Below are positions 24,406 through 36,427 of a stretch of DNA of 64,000 nucleotides, one piece after another. Each line of letters begins with the position of its first letter. Within the stretch, counting starts at the first letter, position 1. The stretch comes from Anisakis pegreffii. Taxonomy: Eukaryota; Nematoda; Chromadorea; Rhabditida; Anisakidae. The translations under genes were made by a program, and so were the position numbers. The notes beneath the pieces are model-generated. The model did no database searches. It saw nothing but the letters and a program-made list of their open reading frames with translations, and was not told the origin of the DNA. The stretch is from the NCBI GenBank assembly GCA_035041965.1, contig JAPYMA010001337.1, positions 32,577-96,576 of the forward strand, in the 5' to 3' direction.

Positions 24406-24883
24406 TTCCTCAACAATTGTGCTCTTTACTATTTTATCATGTTTACGATTTATTCTTACTGATGTGAATGACGATAACGAAATTATGTTTTACAGTTCAT
24501 GTTACAATGATCACCTCATTTGCACATCTTGATGCGATTCATTATTCTGGTGTATTCTTAAAAAGGTTAAAGTAAGTGAAGCGTAGCAATGACTGTCGTT
24601 TTATAGCCTTTAAAACGCCTTCCTAATGATATAGTCGTGGCCGAACGTAAGAGGCGCGGTCTGTCTCCGATGCAATAAAATGCTCTAAATCACTTACATG
24701 ATCTAGAAAAAATTGTCTTTTCTATCTGAGGTCAGAGAAAAGAACAACGTCACAGGAACTCAGGTCTGTGGCTACAATATTCATGAAGTTATGAAAGACA
24801 TCGGACCTCTCAGACACGTTCATCATGCGAGGGGTAAAGAAAAAATTTATATCTAAAAACAGAATCCATCTATTACTAATGAG

Positions 24884-25470
24884 CAGTGATGCCTGAGCTA
24901 GGGAGCCAAAAAATTTTTTTGCTCCCTTAAAAAAATATCATAGCAACATTCAGTAGCCTAAGCTAAGATCTGTACGATATCTTTTTTCGGATTCGAATTG
25001 CTCCGGAGCCGCAGCATAGCGGAGTAAATTTGCGAGATGGAGCTGAGGCCGAAGTTTTGCAAAATGTTGAGCCAGAACTATAGCCAAAATTCTTTAAAAT
25101 GTTAAATTGGAGCTAGAGCAAAAATTTTGAAAGTGCAAAGCTGAAGCTGAAACGGAAGTCAAAAGTTTAAAAATGCTGGAACCGGAGCCGAACTTCCAAA
25201 AATGCGGAGTCGGAGCTAGAGCTGGAGCCGAAATTTCGGAGTATGCGGAGCCGAAATTTTGAAAAAGCGGAACCAAAGTATTAAGAAATGCCGGGCCGAA
25301 GCCGAACTTTTGGAAATGCGGAGTCGGAACTGAAATTTTGAAAAGTACGAAACTGGAGCTGGAATTGGAACCGAAAATTGAAAAATGCGGGGATGGAGCC
25401 ACAGACGAAAATTTTAAAAAACGCACAGCTCGAGCTGGGTCAATTTTTAAAAACAAATTAGGCATCACTG
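24884..25470. mobile_element. hAT-like non-autonomous element, 587 bp
   Basis: It has inverted ends CAGTGATGCCT (left) and AGGCATCACTG (right). Flanking eight bases are CTAATGAG and GTAAGAAG (5/8 match, weak). The interior consists of diverged units built on GGAGC-GGAGC-GAAATTTT-GAAAA-TGCGG, the same building blocks as the element at 6559-7820. Shared left-end text (CATTCAGTAG, CTGTACG, TCTGAACTGCTC-like) confirms common descent. The 124-residue minus-strand open frame here is repeat translation. Confidence 0.65.
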
Positions 25471-26880
25471 GTAAGAAGTCTAGATTGCTTTAGTGATATG
25501 CTCTTTTAATGAGAATCAATCGTGAAAACATGAAAACATTTTCAGCTTGACTTTTTTTCAGGATAACTGCGGATTTCATAGTTTCGGTTAATATCGAATT
25601 GTATTAAACAAGAATTTCCAATTCCAGTGCTCCGAGGAGCTGATAATAATAATGATATTAATAAAGATTTAAAAATTTATGATGATATGATAACATTTAC
25701 ACGGACAATAATGTCCTGCGAACTGTACTAGTAAAATTCTATTACAAATTCAACTAATAACAACAGGAGCAATATGATAAGAATTGTGGCAATAATAGTA
25801 ACAAATCTTAGTTTTGACATTTCTCATATTTTGTGCTACCTTCAATGTTTTGTTAATTATTTTGTCACTGATAATATAGCGTTATTTGTCATAGTGACTT
25901 TCACGTAGATTTCTTTTTGATGATTCGATTCTAATTTGATGATTCTATTCTAACTGTACACATAGCAACATATTCAGCTTTTCCCGCAGTTACTTCATTC
26001 AAAAACGCCATTTAAAAAAATGATATTACTCGACAACTTATTAAATGAACTTTTTATTGGTGTTCTCGTTAGTGATAATACTTTAATTCAGCGCAGATGA
26101 ATTAGTAACTACCATGTTTACATGTTTTCATTTATGCTCAAATCATTCTTCTCAAGATATTGTTGAATGAATGCGAATCAAATATATTTTTCTTTGAGAA
26201 AAATTCGTCGTTATCATGACACATCCTCTATAGGTGGCTTTCGCGATCTGGCCACTTAAAACTCTATAAATAAATCCCACGATATATGCTACTATTATAA
26301 ATTCAACAACATAAACAAAATGAATATTTCCCCTATAAATATTGCCGTTTTTACTAAGATATCATATTTAAGAACAGAATCAATGCTACAACTCACTATT
26401 ATTAACATGTTATGTTATGATTAGCGCAGGGTTGGACTCGGGATTATGAGTCCAACCAGAATCTCGTGGGATCGGATTCGGTTCGGAGAAATGTGGACTG
26501 AGACCTACGGATTCATGTTTGTGGAATTTTACATACTCTCATACTGTTATACGAGTCAAGATTCAAGGTGCAAGCCCGCGGGCTCGGATTCAACGTGTAC
26601 GATCACGGAAACTCGTGCCATTTTTTACACTAGGCCCAGTACTGACTGTAAGCTTGTTTTCTGTTTCGATTTGTCGGATTCTGCTAACAGGTGTTACACT
26701 CTATCAAGATATGGCAACCCTCCCACCACACAACCAGCGCGGTGGCACGGCTAAAAATAGACAAGCACATCCACAACGGTAACCATCAGTGTTTTATCAA
26801 ATTGCACATCAGGAGGCACAGTTTAATGAGATTCAGTTTCTCATACTACAAATATGTGAGAATACAGTTATCGCAATATT

Positions 26881-27320
26881 AAGAGGAGGAAACCTCATAT
26901 CTGCGCACATACTGCATTAAAGTTCTGTCGATCTTTCGCAGCGCGCCTACCTCCGCTTTGTTTTGTGTGCTTGCTCGAGCTGACTTTTCTGTGTAAACGC
27001 CAGAAGATAGGTTTACATGAGGTGCAAAAAGTATTTTTATTGAACCACTTTGAATTATTAGTACATTTGGCGAACTAAAAGTACAAAGGTACGACGGCAA
27101 TCGGTTACCTTGGCAGAACTGAATGATAGGATTCCTTCCGCTTTGTTAGCAGTGTGATTCTGCAGTTTTTTGCAATTCCATACGACTGCTGCAAATAACC
27201 AAAACCGCTCAGAATGTGAATTATGAATGTTGAAAATTGCAAGCGATAAGATTTCCTCCGATCAGCTTCGAGAGCTTCATTAACCTCAAGTTGGACATGT
27301 TGTTCCAACTTTGCCAGTCC
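26881..27320 (-). CDS. Possible small unrecognised gene
   Basis: Two open stretches look protein-like. Upstream, 27320-27230 reads KLEQHVQLEVNEALEADRRK in a charged, helical pattern. Downstream, 26996-26879 reads ALRKIDRTLMQYVRRYE before a stop, following an ACACAG acceptor at about 26970-26975. A middle exon may lie at 27185-27113 (TTTGCAG acceptor, GTAACC donor), but phases could not be made to agree with certainty. The 5' end would fall in or before the (AT)n tract. I do not recognise the product. Chance open frames are a real alternative. Confidence 0.25.
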
Positions 27321-27323
27321 AGG

Positions 27324-27325
<2 letters not shown>

Positions 27326-27380
<55 letters not shown>
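27326..27380. repeat. (AT)n microsatellite
   Basis: An uninterrupted run of alternating T and A over about 55 bp. It translates to YIYIYI and is not coding. Confidence 0.95.
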
Positions 27381-27381
<1 letters not shown>

Positions 27382-29423
27382 CTAGCTTAAATGCCTCTTA
27401 TCTTTCCTCTAATGAACATATATATAGCATAAATGCATAAACAAATTCCTCCCGAAAACATACGCCCTTTTAATTCATTCACTTATGATTGACTTGTTAT
27501 TGTGGTTGCTAATATAGGTCCGTCCGTTACTGCTGTTGCTGTGAACTCAGTATATCTCGTCCAACTTGTCACTATTGTTACGAATTAGAATATTATTCGT
27601 TTATTGTTATTGTTTGTCGGATATATTCCCGGTTCTGCTGTTGTCACTGTTAGTCACACAGTAATCCCTTCGTCAGAAACAACACAATCCAATCCAACCT
27701 AATTCACTTCATTCGACAATCCAACTCATCGACAGATGGGTAGTATTGTTAGGCTTTTCAGTTCATAGCTGAACTTGAAACGAGGATATAGAACAAGAGT
27801 GAATATATGAACTATTCTACCGAAACATACTTGAGATATGAAATTACGGTGCAATTAAGTTTATTGATCAATTAAAGAGCACTTCGAGTGTAACAAAGCG
27901 TAATAGGCAGCAATTAAAGAAACGATTAAATAAAAACGGTGATAGTATTGAACAAAACGATCTATTTTTGGTCATAACATGATCATCAAGATCTTGAAAA
28001 CTGCGTTCGCATCAAGCCAATCAACTATTGAAATTTAGTCCATTCATGAAAAATAAATTGGAACAACAAAAAACTGCTAACAATTCTAATCAGTATTTAC
28101 TTCAACGATCAACAAAAATTTATATGTTCATCAAGGTAGTGTCATGCGAAAAAGAGCAACATATCATTTGCACATGGGAGATGAATGAGAAAAGAAGAAT
28201 CCAATAAGACAATCGTAAGATAAATAATTGGGAACTGCCTGTGATACTCAACGATATGATCGATTATAATTAACTTTCTAGTAGCATGTAACTGCCGATG
28301 CAAAAGATTGAGTACAGATTCAAAAACCGAAAATATTTCGAGAATTTGAACCTTTTTGAAGGTGATGCTCAATCGTATCATATCGTTGTGCTAATTCCAC
28401 AGGCACTCAACTTTGAAAAGAATCGACTGAAAGACATAAGGCAGACATACTTACTACAGTCTTCGGTCATGGAATTGCCATATTTTTCACAAAAAATTTA
28501 TACAAAACAAAATAAATCTGCGACTTGCTCTACTGCAACAAGTCAAGCTGAAAAAATGAACTGTGCCCATTTACGATCAATGTATATCATACTAATGAGT
28601 AGAGCAATGACACCAGTCTGCATTTTTTTCACTGAATACAATTATAATGCGTATAACATCACAACACTTGTCAGTATCCCAATCATAGCATTGAAAGTAC
28701 ATAATAATTGAAACAATATGTATGCATGGCACTACTGCAGAAGCTAACAGATGTTCGGGCACAACAGATAAAGCAGTACATTATGTCTCCTTCAACCGGA
28801 CTGATAGACATTCAACTCAGAATCACAGAGAGCAATGCTTTTTGAATAAAAGCGATTAATTAAAAATGGGAAAACAATTTAAAATACGATAATTCTGAAT
28901 TAAATAGTGAACGCAGCAAACCAAATAAACAAGCTTGACTGTTGCAAATAAGAAATCAACTTCAAATTAATTTATCAAGCATACGCGATAAAATTGAACT
29001 CAGCACTTCAATCACCTCAAACTCTTCATAAATCCCCTCCTAGAAAGAAGTAGCCGTTCAAGGAAACAATTTCCCTGAACGATTAATTCAGTGATATGAC
29101 AGTCATTAACAAAACACGACCAATTAATCCATTATGAGATATCACATTTCAAAACGTAAGTATATAACTGATTGTATGTGAAAGTTACCGTACGATAGCA
29201 CTGAAACGATGCGCTTTAATACGATAGATCACATATGCACATTACTATACTGCAAAACAAAACAAAATCCAAAAACGATGTTTTGTCTTTGGCACCAAAA
29301 TACCCAACAAGATGAAAATTGAAACCTTCCAAAAGATAACAAGTAAATTTAACAAAAGATAACATTTTCGAACGTACGACTCATTTAAAGTGCAGTACGA
29401 TGGAAGTTTACTGATGGTAACGA

Positions 29424-32400
29424 TCATAATTCAGAATGCTCATCGAGATGTTGATTATCTTCCTTCAATGCATCCACAAAATCAGCAGGTGTGTGTTTAC
29501 CACGGTATTCATGCATTTCACCACTAATAAATAATTTAAATGTGGGGTAGTCCTTAATTTTCAGCTCATCGCAAATACCTGAAATCGATTCGAGCAGTTG
29601 TTGGTCAGTTACATACAATTACCATAAATACAAAATATACTGAAATTTCTTAGCAGTTCAAAGGAAATTATCTGAAATCGTTCGCTTTATTTAATGCAGT
29701 ATTTTGATGGTAAAGTAAGAGGAACAACTGGAAGCATCATCCATACATTCTTCGTAAAGGCAGTGGTGAAGGTTGCATCTTAAAATGTTCAATTATAAAG
29801 AGATGAAAGTAAGAATAACAACAAAAAGAATAACAACTCACTTCTAGCATAACTGCAGTCAACAGTTACAAACTTAAGATGCTTCGCAGTTGCAGCAGCT
29901 TCATAGAACGCGTTCCTCGCATCCTCACAAGTTTTGCACACTCAAATAACAGAATTATTTTAATGATTCAAACCTAATGACGAGTTTTCTGTTCACTTCG
30001 AACAATTATCCTCAAATACGACACGCTTCAGGAACCTAAACTCAGTCAACAAAATCAAATCTTTGAAGCGAGAGAATGAGTGATAATGGCGAAAAAAATT
30101 TTGCAAAATTTAATTGGATGTTAGTTGCTGACGTAGAAATAAATAAAGTGGGTGCTTAAAAGACAATAATTAATGGCAAGTGGTAAGGAAAGTGCTGAAT
30201 GTTTGAATACACGAGAGATATTAAGGAGTTTTGGGGGATATGATTAGCTAAGATCATACTGAAACAGTGATATCCGGAAAGACACAATGTTGGATATGTT
30301 GTCAAACTGTCGCAGTAGAGTTCTTGTGTGATGCCGATGTATATTTATGTACCCCTAATCGTTGCAGTCATGTGATTTAGCAGTTATTGCACAACACTTC
30401 GGACTGCATAGTCGATGTGTGGGTCAATTATTTCAACATTGTGTCCTCAACTTTTTGAAAAACAATAAATTCGAGACTCATCTGGAGGTTACGTCTTGAC
30501 TGTAACCAACGCTGAGGTTAAGGTTGATGCTCAGGCTCACGCTGAGTTTAGTGTTGGTGTTTAGGCTGAGCCTGATGTTCATGCTTAGACTTAGATTGAG
30601 ATTCAGCTCGGACCCACGGCTGACCCTAACGTAAGGCTGAGGCTCAGCGTGAAAAGGAATACTCAATGTGACAAGTTCGTTAACAACAGAACATTATGCT
30701 GATTGCGTAGCTGCAGTACGTATTTCATATCTGTTAATGAAAACAGAACGTCCTACCGCGAAAATCGAGCACTTCATATTGAATCCCACACTAAAACGTG
30801 TAATTCTATTCGATATTATTGCTTCATAAATGATAAAAATAAATTACGTGGTGAAGAAAAGTAGACAAGCGCTTTGTCGGATGAAATCATCTCTTTAAAG
30901 TTCCCATCATTAGCCGTTTGTACGTATTCGTCAACGTTTGATTTGACTGGAGGCGATTGCTCACTGAAAGAGATGAATTTTTGAAGAGAATAGATAAGTG
31001 AGCGAAAATAATTTTCAATTTTTCGATGAAAAGTCGAATTCATTTTTTGGGATCACTATTCAAATGTTTGCAACGTTCGCTAAATAAAATAAATTTTCAA
31101 AAAGAATACAAGCCGAAAAGCGCAGCTCTATAAGAATTCTATTAGAAGCAATGTTTAAAATAAGAATGAAGTAAATAAACAGCAGTCAGTTCAAGAATAA
31201 AAAACTGCAAATTGCTAAGATAAACCCACGAATAGTCCTTATGTCCAGCCTGCTTAACGAAATCAACGAACGCCTGGGCGTTATCATATCTGCCGTGGTA
31301 ATCAAGTCGATTCTTACCGTAAGATAGATAAATAATGGTTGGGAAACCCTTCAAAAAGATTGATAGAAAATATTTTCTCAACAAATTTTGCAACACATCA
31401 TTGCCATCATCGACAGCATAAAATAATTAACCAAATTAATGAATGCTTGCACACTTTGATAATTTTTTCCAGATAATATGTAAACAAACGAATGCAAATC
31501 CCTTGAACAGCAAGAAAGTGATTAGATGAGACTTCCAAATGATAACGACAGTAAATGTGCTTGCAAACCTCACCAGCAATGATATCTAGTGTTAAAAGAG
31601 ATAATGCAAAACGAATGTGCGGAATACGACTAAAAGAAGTTAATCAATTGACACTTTTCTGTGCAGTAGCAAAGGAAAAGAAGAGAACGAACCTTTATAC
31701 CGAAATCACTACATAATGATGTTTCAACGCTACAATCAACAGCCGCCAATGCAATACGACTCTCATCAGACAACTGTCGTGCCGCTTCCCAGTAGAATGG
31801 TTTGGTTCGTTTACAGTACTGACACCCTATCGACAAAAATTAAGAATTAGTAACTCTCACGCATTTTCTCATTCGAATATTTCCTGTTTGAAAAAAATTT
31901 TCAAATTTTTTTCAAATTCAATGTTTCAAAAAATCTTTGTAATATTTCAAAAATTTTCCATCGAGGCGCCTTCAGCACTTCAGCGTGAATCCTCAGATAT
32001 TTGAATTCGAAATGAATTTTTTAAAAATCATATGGAAAGCATCAAAAAATGAGGCATACGATGGTCCCGATTGACAATCAGTTGTTGGACGTATTAGAAG
32101 AATGCAATATCACTTAAATATGTCAAACAAATGCAAACTTATAAATGTTGGAAAACGAAAAAATAACGGGCAAATGAAAAGAACATATAAACTGTCTCTC
32201 ACACGGTGCGTAGAACATCACCAAAGCATCCCTTTTCTTTTTCAGCTCTGATTTAAAATTATCACCAACTAAATGAAGCACACTACTGTCTTCAGCACTC
32301 CAGCCTGAATCCTCAGATGGTGGTTCAACGGGGCTGGAATTTGGTGATTATTTTCAATGTATTTTCAAAAAAATAAGACACGAGGATGCTGTATACAAAG

Positions 32401-35400
32401 TCTTTTCACAAGTTCAACAACCAATAAAAACTATATTTCGTTAGCTCAACCAAAATTTTGAAACTTTCACGGCAGAATATGGACTGGGTGGATGATTGAA
32501 ACGCTTACTTTTTCATAAATTTATAAAATCCATCTTTAGTACGTTCGTTGACTTTCCAACTGTATTTTCCTTTTTTGTAATATGCGAACGTTGGAAATCC
32601 TTCTACGCCAACTTTTTCTGCAGCTTTCCTGAAATCCTTGAATAGAATGAAGGCACAAACAAATAAATTGTTCATTCGGAGACAATCAAAGGTGCTTTTT
32701 TACAACTAACAAGCAAACAAATAAAAACCAATTTCAATTACTGATTAACCAACATAACACGTCCCTCAAAACAGTTAGCGTCAATTACATTTGTATACAA
32801 GTTATAGGATTCATTCCTATAGTAGAAGTGATTACGAAGAATTTATTACGAAGCTTCAATGAAATCAAACTGCAAAATGCACAATTTGTCTCATTATAAC
32901 ATGAAATGAAACATCACAAGGTATACATAACCTGTGCACTGTTACATCAACAGCTGCTAGTACGCCATCGATTTTATCCTTTTTGAGCATTTCTGCAGCT
33001 GCCATATACTCTGGTTTTGCTTTGTTGCAATGACCACACCCTTAAATAAATCTTTCGCATAAAAAGCATATCCAATCAAAAACATAGACTTATATTAAAG
33101 TATGAAATCGGAAATTTGAGATGAAATCAAGAAAATTACATGGGGCATAGAACATGACCAAGACACTGGAATGAGATGCCATGAATGCATCGAATTTTTC
33201 ATCATCCAAATGAACCACTTCAGATGGTATCTCCGACCACGGTTTTTCCTCGGTTTTTTTCTCTTCCATCAGCGGTTTTTCTGTTGGATTTTTCAACCAA
33301 GCCATAATACCCTCCTTAAAATATTCGAATCGAAATGAATCAATGCCTTTCAATCATTCTATTTTTTTAAACGAAGATATATTCAGAATTTCACAATCCC
33401 AAAAATCCAAACAAATTCAGTTCAATTCCAGTATGATTGTTGCTGAAATTTCCAAGAAGCTAAATCACAAATTCAATTCCGTTATCAATGAAAACGTTTA
33501 CCACTTAATACCCACTACATTTCCAACCATCATCGTCCTCGAATTCATTCATTTTTCAATAATAATTTTCGACAAAGCTAAAATAAAACAAATGAAACGT
33601 AACAGCACGGTGACTGCTGCGCGCTCATTAATTCGATCACATATTTCCGTATACGTAAACTAATTAACACAACGGCTGATCTAAATAACAAAAAAAAACC
33701 TTGGTATTCAGACCAGTGAAACGGAATTTATGTTGACCATTCTCGAAATAATGCAGCGTAGGATAGCCCTCCACACTGAACTTTTGAACGACGTATTCAT
33801 TGCTGGACTGTGTCGCATCCACTGCAGCCAGTATGAATTTACCGTTCAGTTCATTTGCTGCCTCACTTAAATCACTCAATCATTTATATTATTGCATTAT
33901 CATATATAATGGTAATACAACGAAAAATCATTTCTTTGTTATGTTATCATCCTTTAGTGGTGCTCTTCCGTTAACAGATTTCATGTTTATGAGCAACGCT
34001 TCAGGGAACCAACCAACCGATCATCTTTAACAACTTATCTCAGTGAGGTGAACCAGTAAAAAAAATCAACACTTTTGCACTATTTATTTACGCTCAAATG
34101 TTTACTAATTCGAATCGAAATTTTAAAAAAATGCAAAATCAACACGTTTCTAAAGAACAGTTTTACTCACCATTATAGCTACATTCATCTTAACAAAAAT
34201 ATTAATTGCATCACGACTGTACTCAACAAAAATTGATAACTTTTTGAAATGCTGACATTCAAAATACAGTGACCTTATAAAATATGTAACAACATTCTAA
34301 ATGATACAATAGAATAAGTTTTTTTTCACCTACCAATATTCAGGTTTTAGCCGCTTACAATGACCACACCACGGTGCATAAAACATCACCAACGTAGGCC
34401 TTTTCATGGCCAACAACTTTGTGAACGCTTTACGATTTTCTGCAAGCGTAAAATAAGTTATCAACTTTAACTTCATTGTAGAGAAGTTGATAGGACAGCG
34501 TTATGGGGATGACTTAAAAGAAAGATTATAAATCATTTAATGCGAAGATAATGAACTCAAAAGAGAATTTGTTTGAATGCTTCAGTTCACAAACCAATGT
34601 GGACAACATTCGCTGAGCTCGGATCCTCATCCCACGGAATGTCACCGGTTGGATCGTTCATGAATCGAGTGATACTTTTCGATGTTAGTTGTCTGTCGTA
34701 TTCCTTTCGATATTCACCATTGCTGAAACATTCAGAATTCATTTAAGAATCGATTACTTGCTAACGATAACAATAATAATAAACCAACATACTGATAATG
34801 ACGTAGAGTATATGGATTTGGTTCAATTTTCAACTTTTTACATAGTTTTTTACTCTCTTTAACCGCGCTGCAATCGACCATCGCAAACGTTCCAATACCC
34901 GTACACTTATCAGCCGCATCCGAAAATGTATTCAAAACGGATTTCACCGAGGCATCCTCATTTCGCATACCATCAACGAATAACACTAACACGTTCGTTC
35001 GCACTCGTAACAGTTTCTAAACATACATTCTGTCGGTTTTCGAAATCAAATGTGAGTAGAAGAAGCAAAAAGGAGCTGTTGGTGCTGGTTAAGGTCAAAA
35101 TAAACTAACCTTGAAGCTTTTGTGATCGCTAATTGAGTCAACATTACGAGCATTTCTGATTTGAGCACTGACATCGGATAACAGCAAAGCAATCACCTGA
35201 TTTGAACAACATAATCAGCAAAAGAAATGATGGCAAGCATGTCACATCAAGTAATTAGCACATGTGTTATATAATTAAGAAAATACTCTGCCAACTTATA
35301 ATTTAAAACGAAAATGTGTGCAGAGATGAGCGATTTGCACACTCCGACCCAAAAGCAAACTGGCGTCAGGATTGAGTGAATCCCTTGAATTTGCATGTGC

Positions 35401-35737
35401 AATCATCATATCAGTGATGTGTAAACGGTGGAATGAATCATCGGAAAATTGCCGAATCAATTTTCAAGTTAAGAACTCAAATCGAACAGAATGTTCGGGT
35501 GGAGCGAAATTTTGATTGATTAATTCGTCAATTTACGTTTGATTTCATTCGTACTGTTTTCCTCATAAAATTGACGAGTTGCTATGATTTCGATGATTAC
35601 GATTACTTATTCAAGTGTTTTTTAATGCATAAATTGATCATCTATCGAATGCATTCTCATATAAAAATCATTTTGGGATGAAAATTGAAAGCACTAACCA
35701 CAAAATAAAGCGCACAAATAAAACGCCACGACAACAT
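29424..35737 (-). CDS. PDIA5-like protein disulfide isomerase, five thioredoxin folds
   Basis: Fifteen exons: 35737-35699, 35196-35110, 35016-34793, 34722-34595, 34439-34334, 33865-33700, 33314-33140, 33040-32932, 32628-32510, 32333-32203, 31826-31693, 31348-31230, 30963-30848, 29940-29842 and 29578-29424. The first two encode a signal peptide ([23 protein letters not shown]). Next is a non-catalytic thioredoxin fold resembling the PDIA5 N-terminus (LCKKLKIE), then catalytic folds with WCGHC, WCGHC, WCQYC and a final LCKTC. It ends DEHSEL, a KDEL-like ER-retention tail. PDIA5 catalyses disulfide exchange in the ER lumen; human has 519 residues and three active sites. Here about 635 residues and a fifth domain are predicted. 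Exon 9 lacks one base near 32517-32521 (homology expects an extra A), creating an in-frame TGA. With that base all phases agree, so a sequence error is likely. Confidence 0.88.
30480..30660. repeat. Degenerate telomere-like (GAGGCT/TTAGGC) repeat
   Basis: Dense words such as GCTGAGG, GCTCAGGC, TTTAGGCTGAG, GCTTAGACTTAG and GTAAGGCTGAGGC sit in an intron of the PDIA5-like gene (29941-30847). They resemble scrambled nematode telomere hexamers TTAGGC. Similar text occurs at 3770-3800, 18366-18480, 36585-36620 and 37770-37830. Confidence 0.5.
31970..31998. repeat. Stray copy of a PDIA5 exon fragment in the next intron
   Basis: These 29 bases match 32290-32318 in exon 10 of the PDIA5-like gene with two mismatches (CTTCAGCACT ... 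GAATCCTCAGAT). The offset is exactly 320 bp and the orientation is the same. It looks like the remnant of a local tandem duplication. Confidence 0.75.
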
Positions 35738-36348
35738 CACGATTGAGCGGAATACTCTGCCCTCACATAGGACCCTATAAAATGAACATATTCAAATGTA
35801 CAACAATGATAGTATTAGTTCTAATACAATCACTAAACCAACACTGAATTTCATTCAATATGATTACATTGCACTCTATTAAAAATCGTTTGCGACACGA
35901 TGAAATAGATTCAAACCAAATAAGGATGGCAATAATTTGAAAAATTACAAGAATAACCAAAGAAAATGGCATCTAATAACGAGAAGGAATAATGATATTT
36001 AAAAACAACAATGACATTCACTCAATTATGTTCACATCTTCAATACTAAACGAATTCTTTGGTCATTCAATCGATTATTTCATGATATGAATTGAATGGT
36101 TACATTTTGATGAATTACAATACCTTAACCTTACGCACTCGGTTTATTTGATAACACATTTGTAATATAGTTACTTATTTAACATCGTAATTGTGGCGTA
36201 ATGTCGTTATAGCCAAACACCTTGAATTAGAGTTTGTTGGTGTGAAGTGGGATGGATGAGCGTGTGATTCGGTTGCGGCGGATCGAAATTGGAGGTGAGG
36301 GAAGACATTAGGCAAGAGATTATTTTGAGTCGTACACATAAGGTTTAC

Positions 36349-36427
36349 TTCCAAAAGCGTGTTTAATTCTTCGATGGCCACCGACCCAACTTTACAATTC
36401 ATGTCGTCGGTAAATCTGTCACTGATC
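36349..36427 (-). other. Orphan exon-like stretch
   Basis: A TTATTAG acceptor at 36428-36429, 79 open bases reading DRFTDDMNCKVGSVAIEELN, and a GTAAAC donor at 36348-36347 make a textbook exon (phase 2 in, 0 out). No matching neighbours were found. It may belong to an undetected gene, be a pseudoexon, or be chance. Confidence 0.3.

Larger units (their letters stand above)
22187..29423. other. Long intergenic region with mobile DNA
   Basis: It holds a hAT-like element (24884-25470), a fragment of the same family (about 24335-24405), a CGGATTCGGTT-rich repeat (about 26425-26560), a possible small minus-strand gene (26881-27320) and an (AT)n tract. The remaining open frames (for example 22913-23287 and 28298-28711 on plus) have no splice support or recognisable similarity. 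Two stretches, 22187-24330 and 27400-29400, otherwise show nothing I can name. Confidence 0.5.

Noticed and set aside
25094..25468. 124-residue minus-strand open frame
   Set aside because: Lies wholly in the GGAGC-rich hAT-like element, so its Ser/Pro/Phe-rich text is repeat-derived.
27237..27440. Plus-strand open frame with YIYIYI run
   Set aside because: Translation of the (AT)n microsatellite.
28298..28711. 137-residue plus-strand open frame
   Set aside because: Longest unexplained frame, but low-complexity-like and without conserved motifs or flanking exons. An opposing frame overlaps it.
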